From contig NZ_LVVY01000060.1 in assembly GCF_001650025.1 (NCBI RefSeq), positions 1 to 58,958 of the forward strand: a stretch of 58,958 bases of DNA, in the 5' to 3' direction. Positions 18,145 through 28,451 of the stretch are shown here, in pieces. The notes beneath the pieces were generated by a model. That model worked only from the letters and a program-made list of their open reading frames with translations, was not told the origin of the DNA and made no database searches. This DNA is from Devosia elaeis. Lineage in GTDB: Bacteria; Pseudomonadota; Alphaproteobacteria; Rhizobiales; Devosiaceae. The stretch's first letter is position 1, and every line of letters starts with the position of its first letter. The translations under genes and the position numbers were made by a program.

Positions 18145-20259
18145 CTACATCGCCCAATTGGCCAGCACCGCCAGGAGCAGCAGGGCCACGATATTGGTGA
18201 TCTTGATCATCGGATTGACGGCGGGGCCCGCCGTGTCCTTGTAGGGATCGCCGACGGTATCGCCGGTGACCGAGGCCTTGTGCGCATCCCCGCCCTTGTG
18301 GTGAGTGACGCCATGGCTGTCGGTAAAGCCGTCTTCGAAGCTCTTCTTGGCATTGTCCCAGGCGCCGCCGCCGGCCGTCATGGAAATGGCGACGAAGAGG
18401 CCGGTGACGATGACGCCCATCAGCATGGCGCCCAGGGCCGAGAAGGCATTAGCCTGGCCCGCAATCCACAGAATGGCGAAATAGACCACGATCGGGGAGA
18501 GGACCGGCAGCAGGCTGGGGACGATCATTTCCTTGATCGCCGCCTTGGTCAGCATGTCGACCGCCCGGGCGTAATCGGGCTTGGACGTGCCTTCCATGAT
18601 GCCCGGATCGGCCTTGAACTGGCGGCGCACCTCCACCACCACCGATTGGGCGGCGCGCCCCACCGCCGTCATCGACATGCCGCCGAAGAGGAAGGGCAGC
18701 AGCCCGCCGAAGAGCAGGCCGACCACGACATAGGGATTGGCGAGATCGAAATTGACCGTCAGATCGGTGAAATAATGTTTCAGGTCCTCGGTATAGGCCG
18801 CGAACAGCACCAGCGCGCCGAGGCCCGCCGAGCCGATGGCATAGCCCTTGGTGACGGCCTTGGTGGTATTGCCGACGGCATCGAGCGCGTCGGTATTGTG
18901 GCGCACTTCCTTGTCGAGACCGGCCATTTCGGCAATGCCGCCGGCATTGTCGGTGACCGGGCCGAAGGCGTCGAGCGCCACGATCATCCCGGCAATGGCC
19001 AGCATGGTGGCGACCGCCACCGCGATGCCGAAGAGGCCCGCCAGGCTATAGGTGACGATGATGCCGGCAATGATGGTCAGGGCCGGCAGGGCCGTGGATT
19101 CGAGCGAGACGGCCAGACCCTGGATGACATTGGTGCCATGGCCGGTGACCGAGGCCTCGGCGATGGAATTGACCGGGCGGCGATTGGTGCCGGTATAATA
19201 TTCGGTGATGACGATGATCAGCCCGGTAATCACCAGGCCGGTGACGCCGCACCAGAACAGGTGCCAGGGAGTGAAGCTCTTGTCGGCGGTCTCGATGGCC
19301 ACGTTCATGTCGCCGAACATCAGCCACAGCACCGGCAACAGCGCGACCAGCGACAGCACGCCCGAGGCGATGACGCCCTTGTAGAGCGCGCCCATGATAT
19401 TGTTGTCGGCGCCCAGCTTGACGAAATAGGTGCCGATGATCGAGGTCACCACGCAGGCGCCGCCAATGGCCAGCGGCAGGACCATGCCGATGAGCTTGAA
19501 CTGCTCGGGCAGGATGATGGCGGCCAGCACCATGGTGGCGACGATGGTGACCACATAGGTCTCGAACAGGTCCGCCGCCATGCCGGCGCAATCGCCGACA
19601 TTGTCGCCCACATTGTCGGCAATGGTGGCCGGATTGCGCGGATCGTCCTCGGGAATGCCGGCCTCGACCTTGCCCACCATGTCGCCGCCCACATCGGCGC
19701 CCTTGGTGAAGATGCCGCCGCCCAGGCGCGCGAAGATGGAAATCAGCGAAGCGCCGAAGCTGAGCGCCACCAGGGCATCGATGACAATGCGGCTGGTGGG
19801 CGCGAAGCCCATGCCGGTGAGGATCATGAAATAGAGCGTGACGCCGAGCAGGCCCAGCCCCGCCACCAGCATGCCGGTGACCGCGCCGGACTTGAACGCC
19901 AGGTCCAGCCCCTTGCTGAGTGAGCCCACGGCCGCCTGGGCCACGCGCACATTGGCGCGCACCGAAACGTTCATGCCGATGAACCCGGCCGCGCCCGAGA
20001 GCACCGCCCCGATCAGGAAGCCGATGGCGGCATAGATGCCCAGCAGCAGCCAGGCGGCGACCAGGATGACCACGCCCACGATGGCGATGGTGGTATATTG
20101 GCGTTTGAGATAGGCCGAGGCGCCCTCGCGCACCGCCGCGGAAATTTCCTGCATGCGCGCCGACCCCGCATCGGCCCTGAGCAGGCCCTGGGTGGTCACC
20201 ACGCCATAAACGATAGACAGACCGCCACAGGCGACGATCAGCCAAAGTGCCAGATCCAT
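18145..20259 (-). CDS. hppA: Membrane H+-translocating pyrophosphatase, K+-independent type
   Basis: 704 residues, about 16 membrane spans. Couples pyrophosphate hydrolysis to proton export. The catalytic loop [16 protein letters not shown] and [19 protein letters not shown] carry the aspartates; a second DN-rich loop is [16 protein letters not shown]. In [16 protein letters not shown] a lysine occupies the position that is alanine in K+-dependent enzymes, which predicts a K+-independent proton pump. The ATG at 20259 has AAGGGAC upstream; a longer frame to 20478 is not coding-like. Ends at its own terminator. Confidence 0.96.
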   Translation of the reverse strand: MDLALWLIVACGGLSIVYGVVTTQGLLRADAGSARMQEISAAVREGASAYLKRQYTTIAIVGVVILVAAWLLLGIYAAIGFLIGAVLSGAAGFIGMNVSVRANVRVAQAAVGSLSKGLDLAFKSGAVTGMLVAGLGLLGVTLYFMILTGMGFAPTSRIVIDALVALSFGASLISIFARLGGGIFTKGADVGGDMVGKVEAGIPEDDPRNPATIADNVGDNVGDCAGMAADLFETYVVTIVATMVLAAIILPEQFKLIGMVLPLAIGGACVVTSIIGTYFVKLGADNNIMGALYKGVIASGVLSLVALLPVLWLMFGDMNVAIETADKSFTPWHLFWCGVTGLVITGLIIVITEYYTGTNRRPVNSIAEASVTGHGTNVIQGLAVSLESTALPALTIIAGIIVTYSLAGLFGIAVAVATMLAIAGMIVALDAFGPVTDNAGGIAEMAGLDKEVRHNTDALDAVGNTTKAVTKGYAIGSAGLGALVLFAAYTEDLKHYFTDLTVNFDLANPYVVVGLLFGGLLPFLFGGMSMTAVGRAAQSVVVEVRRQFKADPGIMEGTSKPDYARAVDMLTKAAIKEMIVPSLLPVLSPIVVYFAILWIAGQANAFSALGAMLMGVIVTGLFVAISMTAGGGAWDNAKKSFEDGFTDSHGVTHHKGGDAHKASVTGDTVGDPYKDTAGPAVNPMIKITNIVALLLLAVLANWAM

Positions 20260-20437
20260 AGGATAAGTCCCTTGAAGTTTTCTCCTCCGAGGACCCCGCA
20301 CCGCCGCGCCCGGATCTTTTGCCCGGTGCGCACCAGCCCTCCGTCGGGCTCCTCCCGCAGGGGAGATTAGCCGGATTGCGGACTTAAGCAATGGAGATTG
20401 CGCTATTTTGTCGCGCCGCCGGCGCGGCGGGACGGCC

Positions 20438-20758
20438 CTAGGCCAGGGCGCGCGCCCGCGCCGCCAGCAGGTCCGCATCCCCCTTCACGGCCAGCGCCTT
20501 GATGCGGCCGGTTTCGCCGCTGACCAGGGAAAGACTGGATTTCGGCACGTCGAGCGCCCTGGCGAGCAGCGCCATCAGGGCCGCATTGGCCTTGCCCTTG
20601 TCGGGCACGGCGGCGACGCGGACGCGCAGCACGCTGGTGCCGTCGTCGCGGCTTTCGACGCCCATTATGGCGTCGCGACCGGCATTGGGCGTGACGCGGA
20701 CATGCAGGATGAGCCCGCTCGCTTGCACCCGGAAGAAGCTAGATTCCGGCGCGGACAA
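20438..20758 (-). CDS. DUF167 (YggU-type) protein
   Basis: 106 residues, small conserved protein of the YggU family, function unknown. Family core: [37 protein letters not shown] and [15 protein letters not shown]. The only upstream start that keeps the conserved N-terminus is TTG at 20758, which overlaps the yggT stop by 20 bp and has no strong ribosome site, so translation is likely coupled to yggT. Confidence 0.88.
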   Translation of the reverse strand: MSAPESSFFRVQASGLILHVRVTPNAGRDAIMGVESRDDGTSVLRVRVAAVPDKGKANAALMALLARALDVPKSSLSLVSGETGRIKALAVKGDADLLAARARALA

Positions 20759-21041
20759 TTGCCGGATAGATGTAATAGCCGATGATCGACTGGATGAAGA
20801 AGATCAGGAGGAAAGCCACCAGCGGCGACAGGTCCAGCCCGGAGAAATTGGGCATGAAGCGCCGGATCGGCCCCAGGACCGGCTCGGTCAATTGGTTGAG
20901 CACCCGCCACACGGCGGCGACGAACTGATTGCGCGTATTGATGACGTTGAACGAAATCAGCCAGCTCATGATGATCATGATGAGCAGGACCCACCAATAG
21001 AGCTGCAGCAGGATGAGGACGATGTCGAGCACGGCGCGCAT
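20739..21041 (-). CDS. YggT-family membrane protein
   Basis: 100 residues, two hydrophobic regions (about 5-28 and 70-92) with the family block NQLTEPVLGPIRRFMPNFSG between them. YggT proteins are linked to osmotic shock tolerance and cell division positioning in other bacteria. The ATG at 21041 follows CCGGAGA. Overlaps the DUF167 gene, the usual partner. Confidence 0.9.
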   Translation of the reverse strand: MRAVLDIVLILLQLYWWVLLIMIIMSWLISFNVINTRNQFVAAVWRVLNQLTEPVLGPIRRFMPNFSGLDLSPLVAFLLIFFIQSIIGYYIYPAIVRAGI

Positions 21042-21289
21042 GGGCGTCTCCGGAGAAAGGTCGGCGCATTATCTAGTGGGTGCGGGCCGATGCGGCAAGT
21101 GCGCCGCTCCCGCGCCCGGGACCGGAAAGCTTCGGGGTCCCACACCGGATATGCGATGCAGGACCCCAAATGACTGACTTGTCCGGTACGCAGCACACTT
21201 CATCCGGACAGCACCCTCATTGCACGAAGCGTGCCAGTTCCGGGTCACCCGGAAAACCGGGACCAGAGATTAACGCCTTGTAAAATTTC

Positions 21290-21323
21290 GCATTTTGCCT
21301 CACGGGACCGCCTCGCAAAATGC
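21290..21323 (-). terminator. Possible weak terminator of dedA
   Basis: GCATTTTGC and GCAAAATGC form 9-bp arms with a 16-base loop, 30 bp after the dedA stop. The following minus-strand tract GAAATTTTAC is only partly T-rich, so this may be another kind of inverted repeat. The rest of the gap 21042-21352 shows nothing else. Confidence 0.35.
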
Positions 21324-21352
21324 AAGACATTCCGCAATTTGCGACAATGGCC

Positions 21353-21976
21353 CTATTCGGCCGGCTTGTCCCCGGTGGGGCGGCTGGGCTTCCAGGTGAC
21401 AACGCGGAAGAGGTAGATCAGCACCACCAGGGCCAGCACCACATAGCTCAGCGGATCGAGCACCACTTCGATGACGTGGTAATGCTCGTGCAGGAGGAAG
21501 CCGGCCATGGTGAGGAAGGTGTTCCAGATCAGCGCGCCCAGCGTCGAGGCCAGCAGGAACAGCGGCAGCGGCATGCGCGAGAGCCCGGCCGGGATGGAGA
21601 TCAGCGTGCGGATCAGCGGCACCAGGCGCCCGAACAGCACGATGATCGGGCCATAGCGCTTGAACCAGCTGACGGCGACGTCGATCTCGTCCGAATTCAT
21701 CGCCATGAAGCGCCCGAAGCGATCGGCCAGCCAGCGCACCCGGGCCAGGCCGAAAAGGCGGCCTGCGAAATACCAGGGCAGCATGCCCACGACCGCGCCC
21801 AAGGTCGCCGTGACCAGCACGCCCACCAGGTTGAGATCGCCATTGGCCGCCGCGAAGCCGGCAAAGGGGATGATGAGTTCGGACGGTATCGGGGGAAAGA
21901 GGCTCTCGGCCAGCATGACGAGGAAAATCCCGACATAGCCCATTTCGGTTATGGTCTGGATGATCCAGTCGGTCAT
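21353..21976 (-). CDS. DedA-family membrane protein
   Basis: 207 residues of the DedA/VTT group, integral inner-membrane proteins tied to lipid transport and membrane homeostasis. Signatures: ESLFPPIPSELIIPFAG (about 24-40) and FGRLVPLIRTLISIPAG (about 116-132) with its conserved arginines. Four to five hydrophobic spans. The ATG at 21976 has GGAG upstream. Monocistronic. Confidence 0.93.
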   Translation of the reverse strand: MTDWIIQTITEMGYVGIFLVMLAESLFPPIPSELIIPFAGFAAANGDLNLVGVLVTATLGAVVGMLPWYFAGRLFGLARVRWLADRFGRFMAMNSDEIDVAVSWFKRYGPIIVLFGRLVPLIRTLISIPAGLSRMPLPLFLLASTLGALIWNTFLTMAGFLLHEHYHVIEVVLDPLSYVVLALVVLIYLFRVVTWKPSRPTGDKPAE

Positions 21977-21997
21977 GCAAGAAACTCCTCGAACACA

Positions 21998-22100
21998 ATG
22001 TCACCCCGGCGAAGGCCGGGGTCCATCCTGGGGGTCTACGCAGGTTCGGTGAACGTTGAGTTATCTCAAGATGGATCCCGGCCTTCGCCGGGATGACATC
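21998..22100. repeat. Intergenic palindromic repeat pair (CCGGCGAAGGCCGG family)
   Basis: ATGTCACCCCGGCGAAGGCC at one end and its inverse GGCCTTCGCCGGGATGACAT at the other enclose about 60 bp. It lies between the 3' end of typA and the 5' end of dedA. Related layout at 16873-16951. Confidence 0.8.
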
Positions 22101-22116
22101 TGTGTGTGTGCGACAA

Positions 22117-23931
22117 TCAGGCCGTCTTGGCGGCGCGGCTCATGCGCTTGCGATCGTTCGGATCGAGCCAGATCTTGCGCAACCGGATCGATTTGGGCGT
22201 CACCTCGACATATTCGTCCTCGGCGATATAGCCGAGCGATTGCTCGAGGGTGAGCTTCTTGGGCGTGGTCAGGCGCACCGCCTCGTCCTTGGACGTGGTG
22301 CGGATATTGGTGAGCTGCTTGCCCTTGAGCACGTTGACTTCCAGGTCGTTTTCCCGGGAATGCTCGCCGATGATCATGCCTTCATAGACGTCGACGCCGG
22401 CATCGATCATCATCGGGCCGCGATCCTCGAGGTTCCACAAGGCATAGGCGACCGATTGGCCGGTGCCGTTGGAGATGAGGACGCCCGTGCGCCGCCCCGG
22501 CAGATCGCCCTTATAGGGCACGAAGGAATGGAACAGGCGGTTGAAGATCGCCGTGCCGCGGGTGTCCGAGAGCAATTCGGGCTGGTAGCCGATCAGCGCG
22601 CGGGTGGGCACGACCAGCTTGATGCGGGTGCGGCCGACGCCCGAGGGACGCATATCGGTCAATTCGCCCTTGCGCTCGGTGAGCTTCTGCACGACCGTGC
22701 CGGTAAATTCGTCATCGACGTCGATGATGACTTCCTCGACCGGCTCCAGGGTCTGGCCGTCTTCTTCCTTGAACAGCACTTTGGGGCGGCCGATGGTCAG
22801 CTCGAACCCTTCGCGGCGCATGTTCTCGATCAGGACGGCCAGCTGCAATTCGCCACGGCCGGCGACGTCGAAGCTGTCGCCATCGGTGCCGGGGGTGACG
22901 CGGATGGCCACATTGCCCTCGGCCTCGCGCATCAGCCGGTCGCGGATGACGCGGGACTGCACCTTGTCGCCTTCCCGGCCGGCCAGCGGGCCGTCATTGA
23001 TGCGGAAGGTGACCGACAGAGTCGGCGGATCGATGGGGCGCGCGGCGATCGGCTGGGTGATGGAGGGCGAGCAGATCGTATCGGCCACGGTGGAGGTTTC
23101 GAGCCCGGCAATGGCGACGATATCGCCGGCCTCGCCGATCTCGATGGGGCTGCGCTCGAGCCCGCGGAACGCCAGGACCTTGGACACGCGGCCCTTTTCG
23201 ACTTCCTTGCCTTCCCGGTTCAGCGTGTGGATCGGGTCATTGGCCTTGACCGTGCCGGCGGCGATGCGCCCGGTGAGGATGCGGCCCAGGAAGGGATTGC
23301 GCTCGATGGTGGTGACCAGCATGCGGAAGGCGCCTTCCTCCACGTCCGGCTCGGGCACGTGCTCGACCACCTTGTCGAGCAGCGGGCCCAGCGATTCCTT
23401 GGGGCCGGCCGGATCGGCGGCCATCCAGCCCTGCTTGGCCGAACCGTAGAGCACCGGGAAATCGAGCTGTTCGGAGCTGGCATCGAGGGCGACGAACAGG
23501 TCGAAGACCTCGTCCAGCACTTCCAGGTGCCGTTCGTCGGACTTGTCGATCTTGTTGATCGCCACGATGGGGCGCAGGCCCTTGGCCAGGGCCTTGGACA
23601 GCACGAACTTGGTCTGCGGCATCGGGCCTTCGGCCGCGTCCACCAGGATCACCACGCCGTCGACCATGGAGAGGATGCGCTCCACCTCGCCGCCGAAATC
23701 GGCGTGGCCGGGCGTGTCCACGATATTGATGCGGGTATCCTTCCACATCAGCGAGGTGACCTTGGCCAGGATGGTGATGCCGCGCTCGCGCTCGATATCA
23801 TTGCTGTCCATGGCGCGTTCCTCGACGCGCTCGTTCTCCCGGAAGGAGCCGGATTGCTTGAGCAGCACGTCGATCAGCGTGGTCTTGCCATGGTCGACGT
23901 GAGCGATGATGGCGATATTGCGCAGGGCCAT
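22117..23931 (-). CDS. typA: Ribosome-associated GTPase BipA/TypA
   Basis: 604 residues, full length. Translational GTPase acting on the ribosome during stress and 50S assembly. G motifs: [10 protein letters not shown] (G1), [12 protein letters not shown] (G3), NKIDKSD (G4), plus RERGITI in switch I. The EF-G-like domains and the BipA-specific C-terminal domain follow. The ATG at 23931 gives the family start [13 protein letters not shown]; the open frame upstream to 24288 runs through repeats. Confidence 0.97.
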   Translation of the reverse strand: MALRNIAIIAHVDHGKTTLIDVLLKQSGSFRENERVEERAMDSNDIERERGITILAKVTSLMWKDTRINIVDTPGHADFGGEVERILSMVDGVVILVDAAEGPMPQTKFVLSKALAKGLRPIVAINKIDKSDERHLEVLDEVFDLFVALDASSEQLDFPVLYGSAKQGWMAADPAGPKESLGPLLDKVVEHVPEPDVEEGAFRMLVTTIERNPFLGRILTGRIAAGTVKANDPIHTLNREGKEVEKGRVSKVLAFRGLERSPIEIGEAGDIVAIAGLETSTVADTICSPSITQPIAARPIDPPTLSVTFRINDGPLAGREGDKVQSRVIRDRLMREAEGNVAIRVTPGTDGDSFDVAGRGELQLAVLIENMRREGFELTIGRPKVLFKEEDGQTLEPVEEVIIDVDDEFTGTVVQKLTERKGELTDMRPSGVGRTRIKLVVPTRALIGYQPELLSDTRGTAIFNRLFHSFVPYKGDLPGRRTGVLISNGTGQSVAYALWNLEDRGPMMIDAGVDVYEGMIIGEHSRENDLEVNVLKGKQLTNIRTTSKDEAVRLTTPKKLTLEQSLGYIAEDEYVEVTPKSIRLRKIWLDPNDRKRMSRAAKTA

Positions 23932-24145
23932 GAGGGTCCGCCTTGTTGGCACGATCCGCAAAACCGCCCCACGGGAGGATCCTCGGGTGGGCTGGCCAGA
24001 ACAAACCATGCGATATGATGGTGCCGGGGCCGAAAATCGGGGACAGGCCCGGCAGGGTCGCGGGCTGCATATAGCAAGAGGCTCGATTTCACAAGGTTTC
24101 AATCTGCAAAGGGGGGATGCAGATGGGCGGGGGAGGTTTGAATGA

Positions 24146-24438
24146 GCCATTCCCCCTCCCCAGCCCTCCCCGCAAGGGGGAGGGTGCCGGGCCGGTGTAT
24201 AAGGCTGCCCCAAACTGGATGCGGCACCCCCTTGACCGGCAGTGTCTATTTGGGCGCTCGGCTCGCAGCAGGCTCGGCTCTTTTCCACCCTCCCCCTTGA
24301 GGGGAGGGCCGGGGTGGGGGTTCTGAAGGTGCAGCGTGCTCACATGGTTTTGGGGATCGCTGATGGACCTGAACCCCCACCCTCATTCCCTCCCCTCAAG
24401 GGGGAGGGAGGCGATGGAGCCGTCAAATCAAGGCAGGG
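24146..24438. repeat. Cluster of intergenic palindromic repeats
   Basis: The gap 23932-24484 (553 bp) holds no gene. It contains CCCTCCCC-type palindromes at 24150-24185 and 24288-24325, and at 24358-24431 a near-exact copy of the 16785-16850 unit ending GCGATGGAGCCGTCAAATCA. Confidence 0.8.
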
Positions 24439-24484
24439 AAGCGCCTAGAGCGACCGCCTTCGCGGGGGTGCCAATTGCGAAAGG

Positions 24485-24868
24485 TCATTTCAGCGACCTC
24501 GGAAGTTCCCCCGCCTGCCAGAGCCCCAGGCCAAAGCCATCGGGGTCCAGAAAGTCGGCGCTCCAGCCGCCGGGCGCCTCCGAGACCGGGGTGACGATGG
24601 TGACGCCCTTGGCCACCAGGTCGGCGACGACATCGTCGATGCCGCCTTCGGTGACGTCGAAGACCAGGGCCGGGGTATCGCCTCTCTTGCCCTCCATCTG
24701 GAAGAAGACCAGGTCCAGCCCGCTTTCCAGGCGCCCCTGCAGCCAGAAGGGCTCGGCCCCCTCCATGCGCTCGAGGTCCATGCCCAGCGTTTCGTTGTAG
24801 AAGGCCTCGGTGCGGGCGATGTCGGATACGTAGAAGACGATGCTGGCGCTTTTCGGCTTGAAGCTCAT
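24485..24868 (-). CDS. VOC-superfamily (glyoxalase-like) protein
   Basis: 127 residues with the paired beta-alpha-beta modules of the VOC fold: VFYVSDIARTEAFYNETLGM (split, about 11-30), ALVFDVTEG and FLDPDGFGLGLWQ. These proteins bind a metal and act as lyases, dioxygenases or resistance proteins. Metal ligands are not confidently identified. Stop lies just before a repeat cluster; 29 bp downstream of the sigma factor stop, on the same strand. Confidence 0.85.
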   Translation of the reverse strand: MSFKPKSASIVFYVSDIARTEAFYNETLGMDLERMEGAEPFWLQGRLESGLDLVFFQMEGKRGDTPALVFDVTEGGIDDVVADLVAKGVTIVTPVSEAPGGWSADFLDPDGFGLGLWQAGELPRSLK

Positions 24869-24897
24869 GGCGTGTTCTCCTTGAAGGTTATGTCTGT

Positions 24898-25506
24898 CTA
24901 TTGCCGCGGCTCCGGTTTTTGTGAGCGCCGCACGATGAAAAGGTGTCCGTCCGGATCGTGACTGGCGAAAATCCCGCCATGGCGCCGCAGCGCCGGCAGC
25001 AGCGCATCGCGGATGCGGCCATAGGCGAGGTCGAGGCCGAGCCCGCTCAATTCCTCCGGCGCGGCCAGGCCCCGCGCGGTGAGAATGCGCTTGAGCGCGC
25101 TGACCCGCTGGCGCAGGGCGCTGTCCGGCAGATCGAGCAGATAGGCGATTTCGCGCCGATTATGCCCGGTCAGCACCAGGGCGGCGAGAATCTTGAGCGC
25201 CGGCGGCAGGCCGGCCAGGATTTCGGCGGGACCGGCAGGCTCCCGCTCCGGCTCCCGCGCAGGCGTCTGGCGGGCATCGTGCCAGGCGCTGTCCCGCGCC
25301 AGCCGCCGCCGCGCGGCGCGCAGGGCCATGCGGGCGCGATTGCGCACCACGCCGCGCAGCCAGGCCGCATTGGCCGGATCGGCGAGATCGTGGCGGCCGG
25401 CCTCGACCGCGATGAGCAGGGCCTCCTGCACCAGGTCCTCGGCCCCCTGCCGGCCGCCTTCGCGCCGGGCGATGGCCAGAAGCTGGGAATGAAGATGGCT
25501 GCGCAT
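24898..25506 (-). CDS. RNA polymerase sigma factor, ECF-like
   Basis: 202 residues. Region 2 is at about 5-68 (GAEDLVQEALLIAVEAG, then WLRGVVRNRARMALRAARRR), region 4 at about 100-146 (PPALKILAALVL, HNRREIAYLLDLPDSALRQRVSALKRIL split). A C-terminal extension of about 55 residues follows. No anti-sigma gene is adjacent; it precedes the VOC gene by 29 bp and may share its transcript. Target promoters unknown. Confidence 0.75.
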   Translation of the reverse strand: MRSHLHSQLLAIARREGGRQGAEDLVQEALLIAVEAGRHDLADPANAAWLRGVVRNRARMALRAARRRLARDSAWHDARQTPAREPEREPAGPAEILAGLPPALKILAALVLTGHNRREIAYLLDLPDSALRQRVSALKRILTARGLAAPEELSGLGLDLAYGRIRDALLPALRRHGGIFASHDPDGHLFIVRRSQKPEPRQ

Positions 25507-25531
25507 GTCCCGGCCTCCGGCTGGCCGAAGC

Positions 25532-27655
25532 CTATGATGCTTTTTTTGCCTGCGTCTTGACCGCTTCCGAATGCAGCAGATTGGCCAGGGTCGAGGGCTG
25601 CAGCGGCGGGGAGAACAGGAAGCCCTGCACTTCCGATACCCCGAAATCGCGCACCATGGCCAATTGTTCCTCGGTCTCGACGCCCTCGGCCGTGGTGACC
25701 ATGCCCAGCGATTGCCCCAGCCCGATCACCGCCTTGATGATGGCGCGGCTGTCATTGCGGGTGGTGAGATCGGCCATGAAGGAGCGGTCGATCTTGATCT
25801 TGTCGAAGGGGAAGCTGCGCAGATAGGAGAGCGAGGAATAGCCGGTGCCGAAATCGTCCATGCAGATGCGCACGCCCATGGCGCGCAAATCATGGAGGGC
25901 GGCGATGGTGGCCTCGCTGTCGGTGAGCAGCAGGCTTTCGGTGATTTCCAGCTCCAGCCGGGTCGGCTCCAGCCGCGCCTCGCTGAGGGCCGCCTTGACC
26001 TGGCCCACCAGGTCCTTCTGCCGGAACTGCACCGGGGAGAGATTGACGGCGACGCGCACCCCGCTGGGCCAGGCGGCGGCCGCCCGGCAGGCCTCGTGCA
26101 GCACCCATTCCCCGATCGGCACGATCAGCCCGGTATCCTCGGCCACCGGCACGAATTCGGCCGGCGAAATGGTGCGCTCGTCATGGTCCCAGCGCAGCAG
26201 GGCCTCGACGCAGCTCACCCGGTTTTCGCCCAGGCCCAGCAGGGGCTGGTACATGAGCCGCAATTCATTGCGCTGCATGGCCAGGCGCAGGCCCGCCTCG
26301 ATGGAGCGGCGCTGCTGGAGTTCGGCATCCATGCCGGTTTCGAAGAAATGATAGGTGGAGCGGCCTTCGGACTTGGCCTTGTAGAGCGCCAGGTCGGCAT
26401 TCTTGACCAATTGATCGGTGGAGGTGCCGTCGCCGGGCCCCACGGCAATGCCCACCGAGGCGCCGATCTCGATCTGCTGGCCGCCGATATTCATCGGCGT
26501 GCGCATGGCCTTGACGATGCGATCCGCCACCCTGGCGGCCTGGTCGACCTCTTCGATCGGGCGCAGCAGCAGCGCGAATTCGTCCCCGCCCAGCCGTGCC
26601 AGCAGATCGGTTTCCCGCGTCGTGCCCCAGAGCCGCACCGCGGCCTGCTTGATCACCTCGTCGCCCACCGCATGGCCCAGCGTGTCGTTGACGGCCTTGA
26701 AATGATCGAGGTCGATATAGAGCACCGCCGCCATCTCGCCGCGCTTCAGCCCCGCCTCGGTGCGGGCCATCTGCTCGAGGAATTCGATGCGATTGGGCAG
26801 ATCGGTCAGCGCGTCATGGCGCGCCAGGTGCCGGATGCGCGCCTCGGCCTGGCGCTGCTCGGTAATGTCCTCATGGGTGGAGACCCAGCCGCCATCCTTC
26901 ATCGGATGATGCTGCATCAATATGGTGCGGCCATTGAGCTCGTGGATATTCTTGCCATATTCACGCTTGGCGATGACGTCGCGGCGCCAGGAAATATATT
27001 CGTCCTTGCTGCCGCTGGTCGACATGCCCATGTCGAACAGATGCCCCAGAATGTCCTCGAGCTGGGTGCCGGGGCGCAGCAGCGTCACCGGCAGGTTGTA
27101 GATGCGCGCATAGGGCTCGTTGCAGATGACCAGCCGCCCCCGCGCATCCATCATGCACAGGCCAATGGAAATATTGTTGACCGCCGCATCGAGGCGGATG
27201 TTCTGCCGCTCCAGCTCCAGCTTGCGCTTCTGCTGGCTTTCCAGCCGCGCGATCTCGTCGGTGATGTCCTCATGGGTCACCACCCAGCCCAACTTGTCCG
27301 AATAGATATGGGCGGTCTCGATGATGCGGCCGCCGGCGACCACTTCCTGGCTCTTGTGGCGCGCCCCATGGCGATTGGCCAGGAGGTCGCTGGTATAATG
27401 TTCATAAAAGGCTTCCGGGCTCTGCCCGGCATGATTGCCCAGCCGCGCCGAGAGGTGCACGATATCTTCCAGCGTCATGCCGCGATGGATGGCATCTTCG
27501 GAAAAGCCGTAGAAATCCCGGTAACGCTTGTTCCACATCAGCAGCCGGAATTGCGGCGACCAGACGCAGAACCCATAGGGCATGCTTTCCAGCGCCGCAT
27601 CCAGGAGCAGCGCCTCGGCAACTTCGCCCACCTTGCCGGTTTCATCCGAGCGCAT
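25532..27655 (-). CDS. PAS-PAS-GGDEF-EAL cyclic-di-GMP protein
   Basis: 707 residues from the ATG at 27655, which has AAGGGA upstream; a longer frame to 27697 is less likely. No membrane span. Two PAS-type sensors (about 20-140 and 150-275), GGDEF (about 280-440, LLARLGGDEF) and EAL (about 450-700: CVEALLRW, EITESLLL, DDFGTGYSS, KIDRSF, AEGVETEEQ). Unlike the protein at 4163, the inhibitory RxxD site is present (RETD, five residues before GGDEF). Probably a cytoplasmic sensor with both activities. Confidence 0.93.
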   Translation of the reverse strand: MRSDETGKVGEVAEALLLDAALESMPYGFCVWSPQFRLLMWNKRYRDFYGFSEDAIHRGMTLEDIVHLSARLGNHAGQSPEAFYEHYTSDLLANRHGARHKSQEVVAGGRIIETAHIYSDKLGWVVTHEDITDEIARLESQQKRKLELERQNIRLDAAVNNISIGLCMMDARGRLVICNEPYARIYNLPVTLLRPGTQLEDILGHLFDMGMSTSGSKDEYISWRRDVIAKREYGKNIHELNGRTILMQHHPMKDGGWVSTHEDITEQRQAEARIRHLARHDALTDLPNRIEFLEQMARTEAGLKRGEMAAVLYIDLDHFKAVNDTLGHAVGDEVIKQAAVRLWGTTRETDLLARLGGDEFALLLRPIEEVDQAARVADRIVKAMRTPMNIGGQQIEIGASVGIAVGPGDGTSTDQLVKNADLALYKAKSEGRSTYHFFETGMDAELQQRRSIEAGLRLAMQRNELRLMYQPLLGLGENRVSCVEALLRWDHDERTISPAEFVPVAEDTGLIVPIGEWVLHEACRAAAAWPSGVRVAVNLSPVQFRQKDLVGQVKAALSEARLEPTRLELEITESLLLTDSEATIAALHDLRAMGVRICMDDFGTGYSSLSYLRSFPFDKIKIDRSFMADLTTRNDSRAIIKAVIGLGQSLGMVTTAEGVETEEQLAMVRDFGVSEVQGFLFSPPLQPSTLANLLHSEAVKTQAKKAS

Positions 27656-27736
27656 CGAGTTCCCTTGTTCCCCAGCAGCTTTCCCCGACCGGCGCAAAGG
27701 CTAATAAGCCGCGCTTAACGGCCGATTAAGCGCCAG

Positions 27737-28303
27737 CTACATCGATTGCGGCATTATCCCGCCGAGGCGCGCCGCGCCAGCTTCGGGCGCGAGATTGCCC
27801 ATATCGAGCCGGAGCGCATAATCCTTGCCTTCATGCACCGCCTCCTGCCAGCGGGCGACGGGCGCGGGAATGCCGGGTCCGGCGACATAGCCCCGCGGAT
27901 CGGCATTGCGCCGGGCCATGATGATCTCGATGGGGCAATCGATCCCCACCAGGATCGGGTTCAGTCCATTGAGCTCCTGGCGCAGCACATCCAGCGGATC
28001 GAAGGGCGCGGCATAGACCGAATGCATGCCCAGATCGGCGACCACGTCGAAACCCTGCCGGGCAAAGCCGGCCATGGCGGAGAAAAAGCCGGTATAGAGC
28101 CGCCGCACCTCCGGCTCGAGATCGGGCCGCTCGCCGCCGGGCCGCAATCCGATCCCCGGCAGCAGCGCCGGCGGCAGCGTGCCATTGAAGGCATCGACCC
28201 CCCAATTGATCCAGCGCCCCGGCACATGGGCCTGCACCGCCCGGGCCAGCGTCGACTTGCCGGAGCGCGGCGCGCCATTGAGAATGAGAATGCGGCCGGG
28301 CAT
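27737..28303 (-). CDS. P-loop phosphotransferase, CPT-like family
   Basis: 188 residues resembling the chloramphenicol phosphotransferase-like kinases. Walker A is GAPRSGKST (about 10-18). VVADLGMHS and PILVGIDCPIEIIMARR follow in the positions of the acceptor and lid regions. Substrate is not known, and resistance to chloramphenicol should not be inferred. Monocistronic between the second GGDEF-EAL gene and a repeat pair. Confidence 0.7.
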   Translation of the reverse strand: MPGRILILNGAPRSGKSTLARAVQAHVPGRWINWGVDAFNGTLPPALLPGIGLRPGGERPDLEPEVRRLYTGFFSAMAGFARQGFDVVADLGMHSVYAAPFDPLDVLRQELNGLNPILVGIDCPIEIIMARRNADPRGYVAGPGIPAPVARWQEAVHEGKDYALRLDMGNLAPEAGAARLGGIMPQSM

Positions 28304-28340
28304 GGGGCGTCTCCATCTGTTTGGCCTTGGCGCATCACCG

Positions 28341-28410
28341 GATCATTCCCGCGAAAGCGGGAACCCCTGTTCACCAAAACGGAGGTCCCCGCTTTCGCGG
28401 GGATGACACC
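28341..28410. repeat. Intergenic palindromic repeat pair (CCCGCGAAAGCGGG family)
   Basis: TTCCCGCGAAAGCGGGAA and CCCCGCTTTCGCGGGG flank AACGGAGG-type sequence. A close relative with GCGCAAGC in place of GCGAAAGC is at 43721-43798. Lies between argG and the CPT-like gene. Confidence 0.8.
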
Positions 28411-28451
28411 GGGTAAAGCCCGGCCTCATTCCCTGCCATCGCAGGGGCCGG

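Noticed and set aside
22101-22112. Short GT microsatellite
   Set aside because: Only about four to five repeat units at the edge of a palindromic repeat; too short to suggest phase variation.
27737-28303. Chloramphenicol resistance gene
   Set aside because: Resemblance to CPT kinases is at the family level; the context is chromosomal with no mobile or resistance neighbours.
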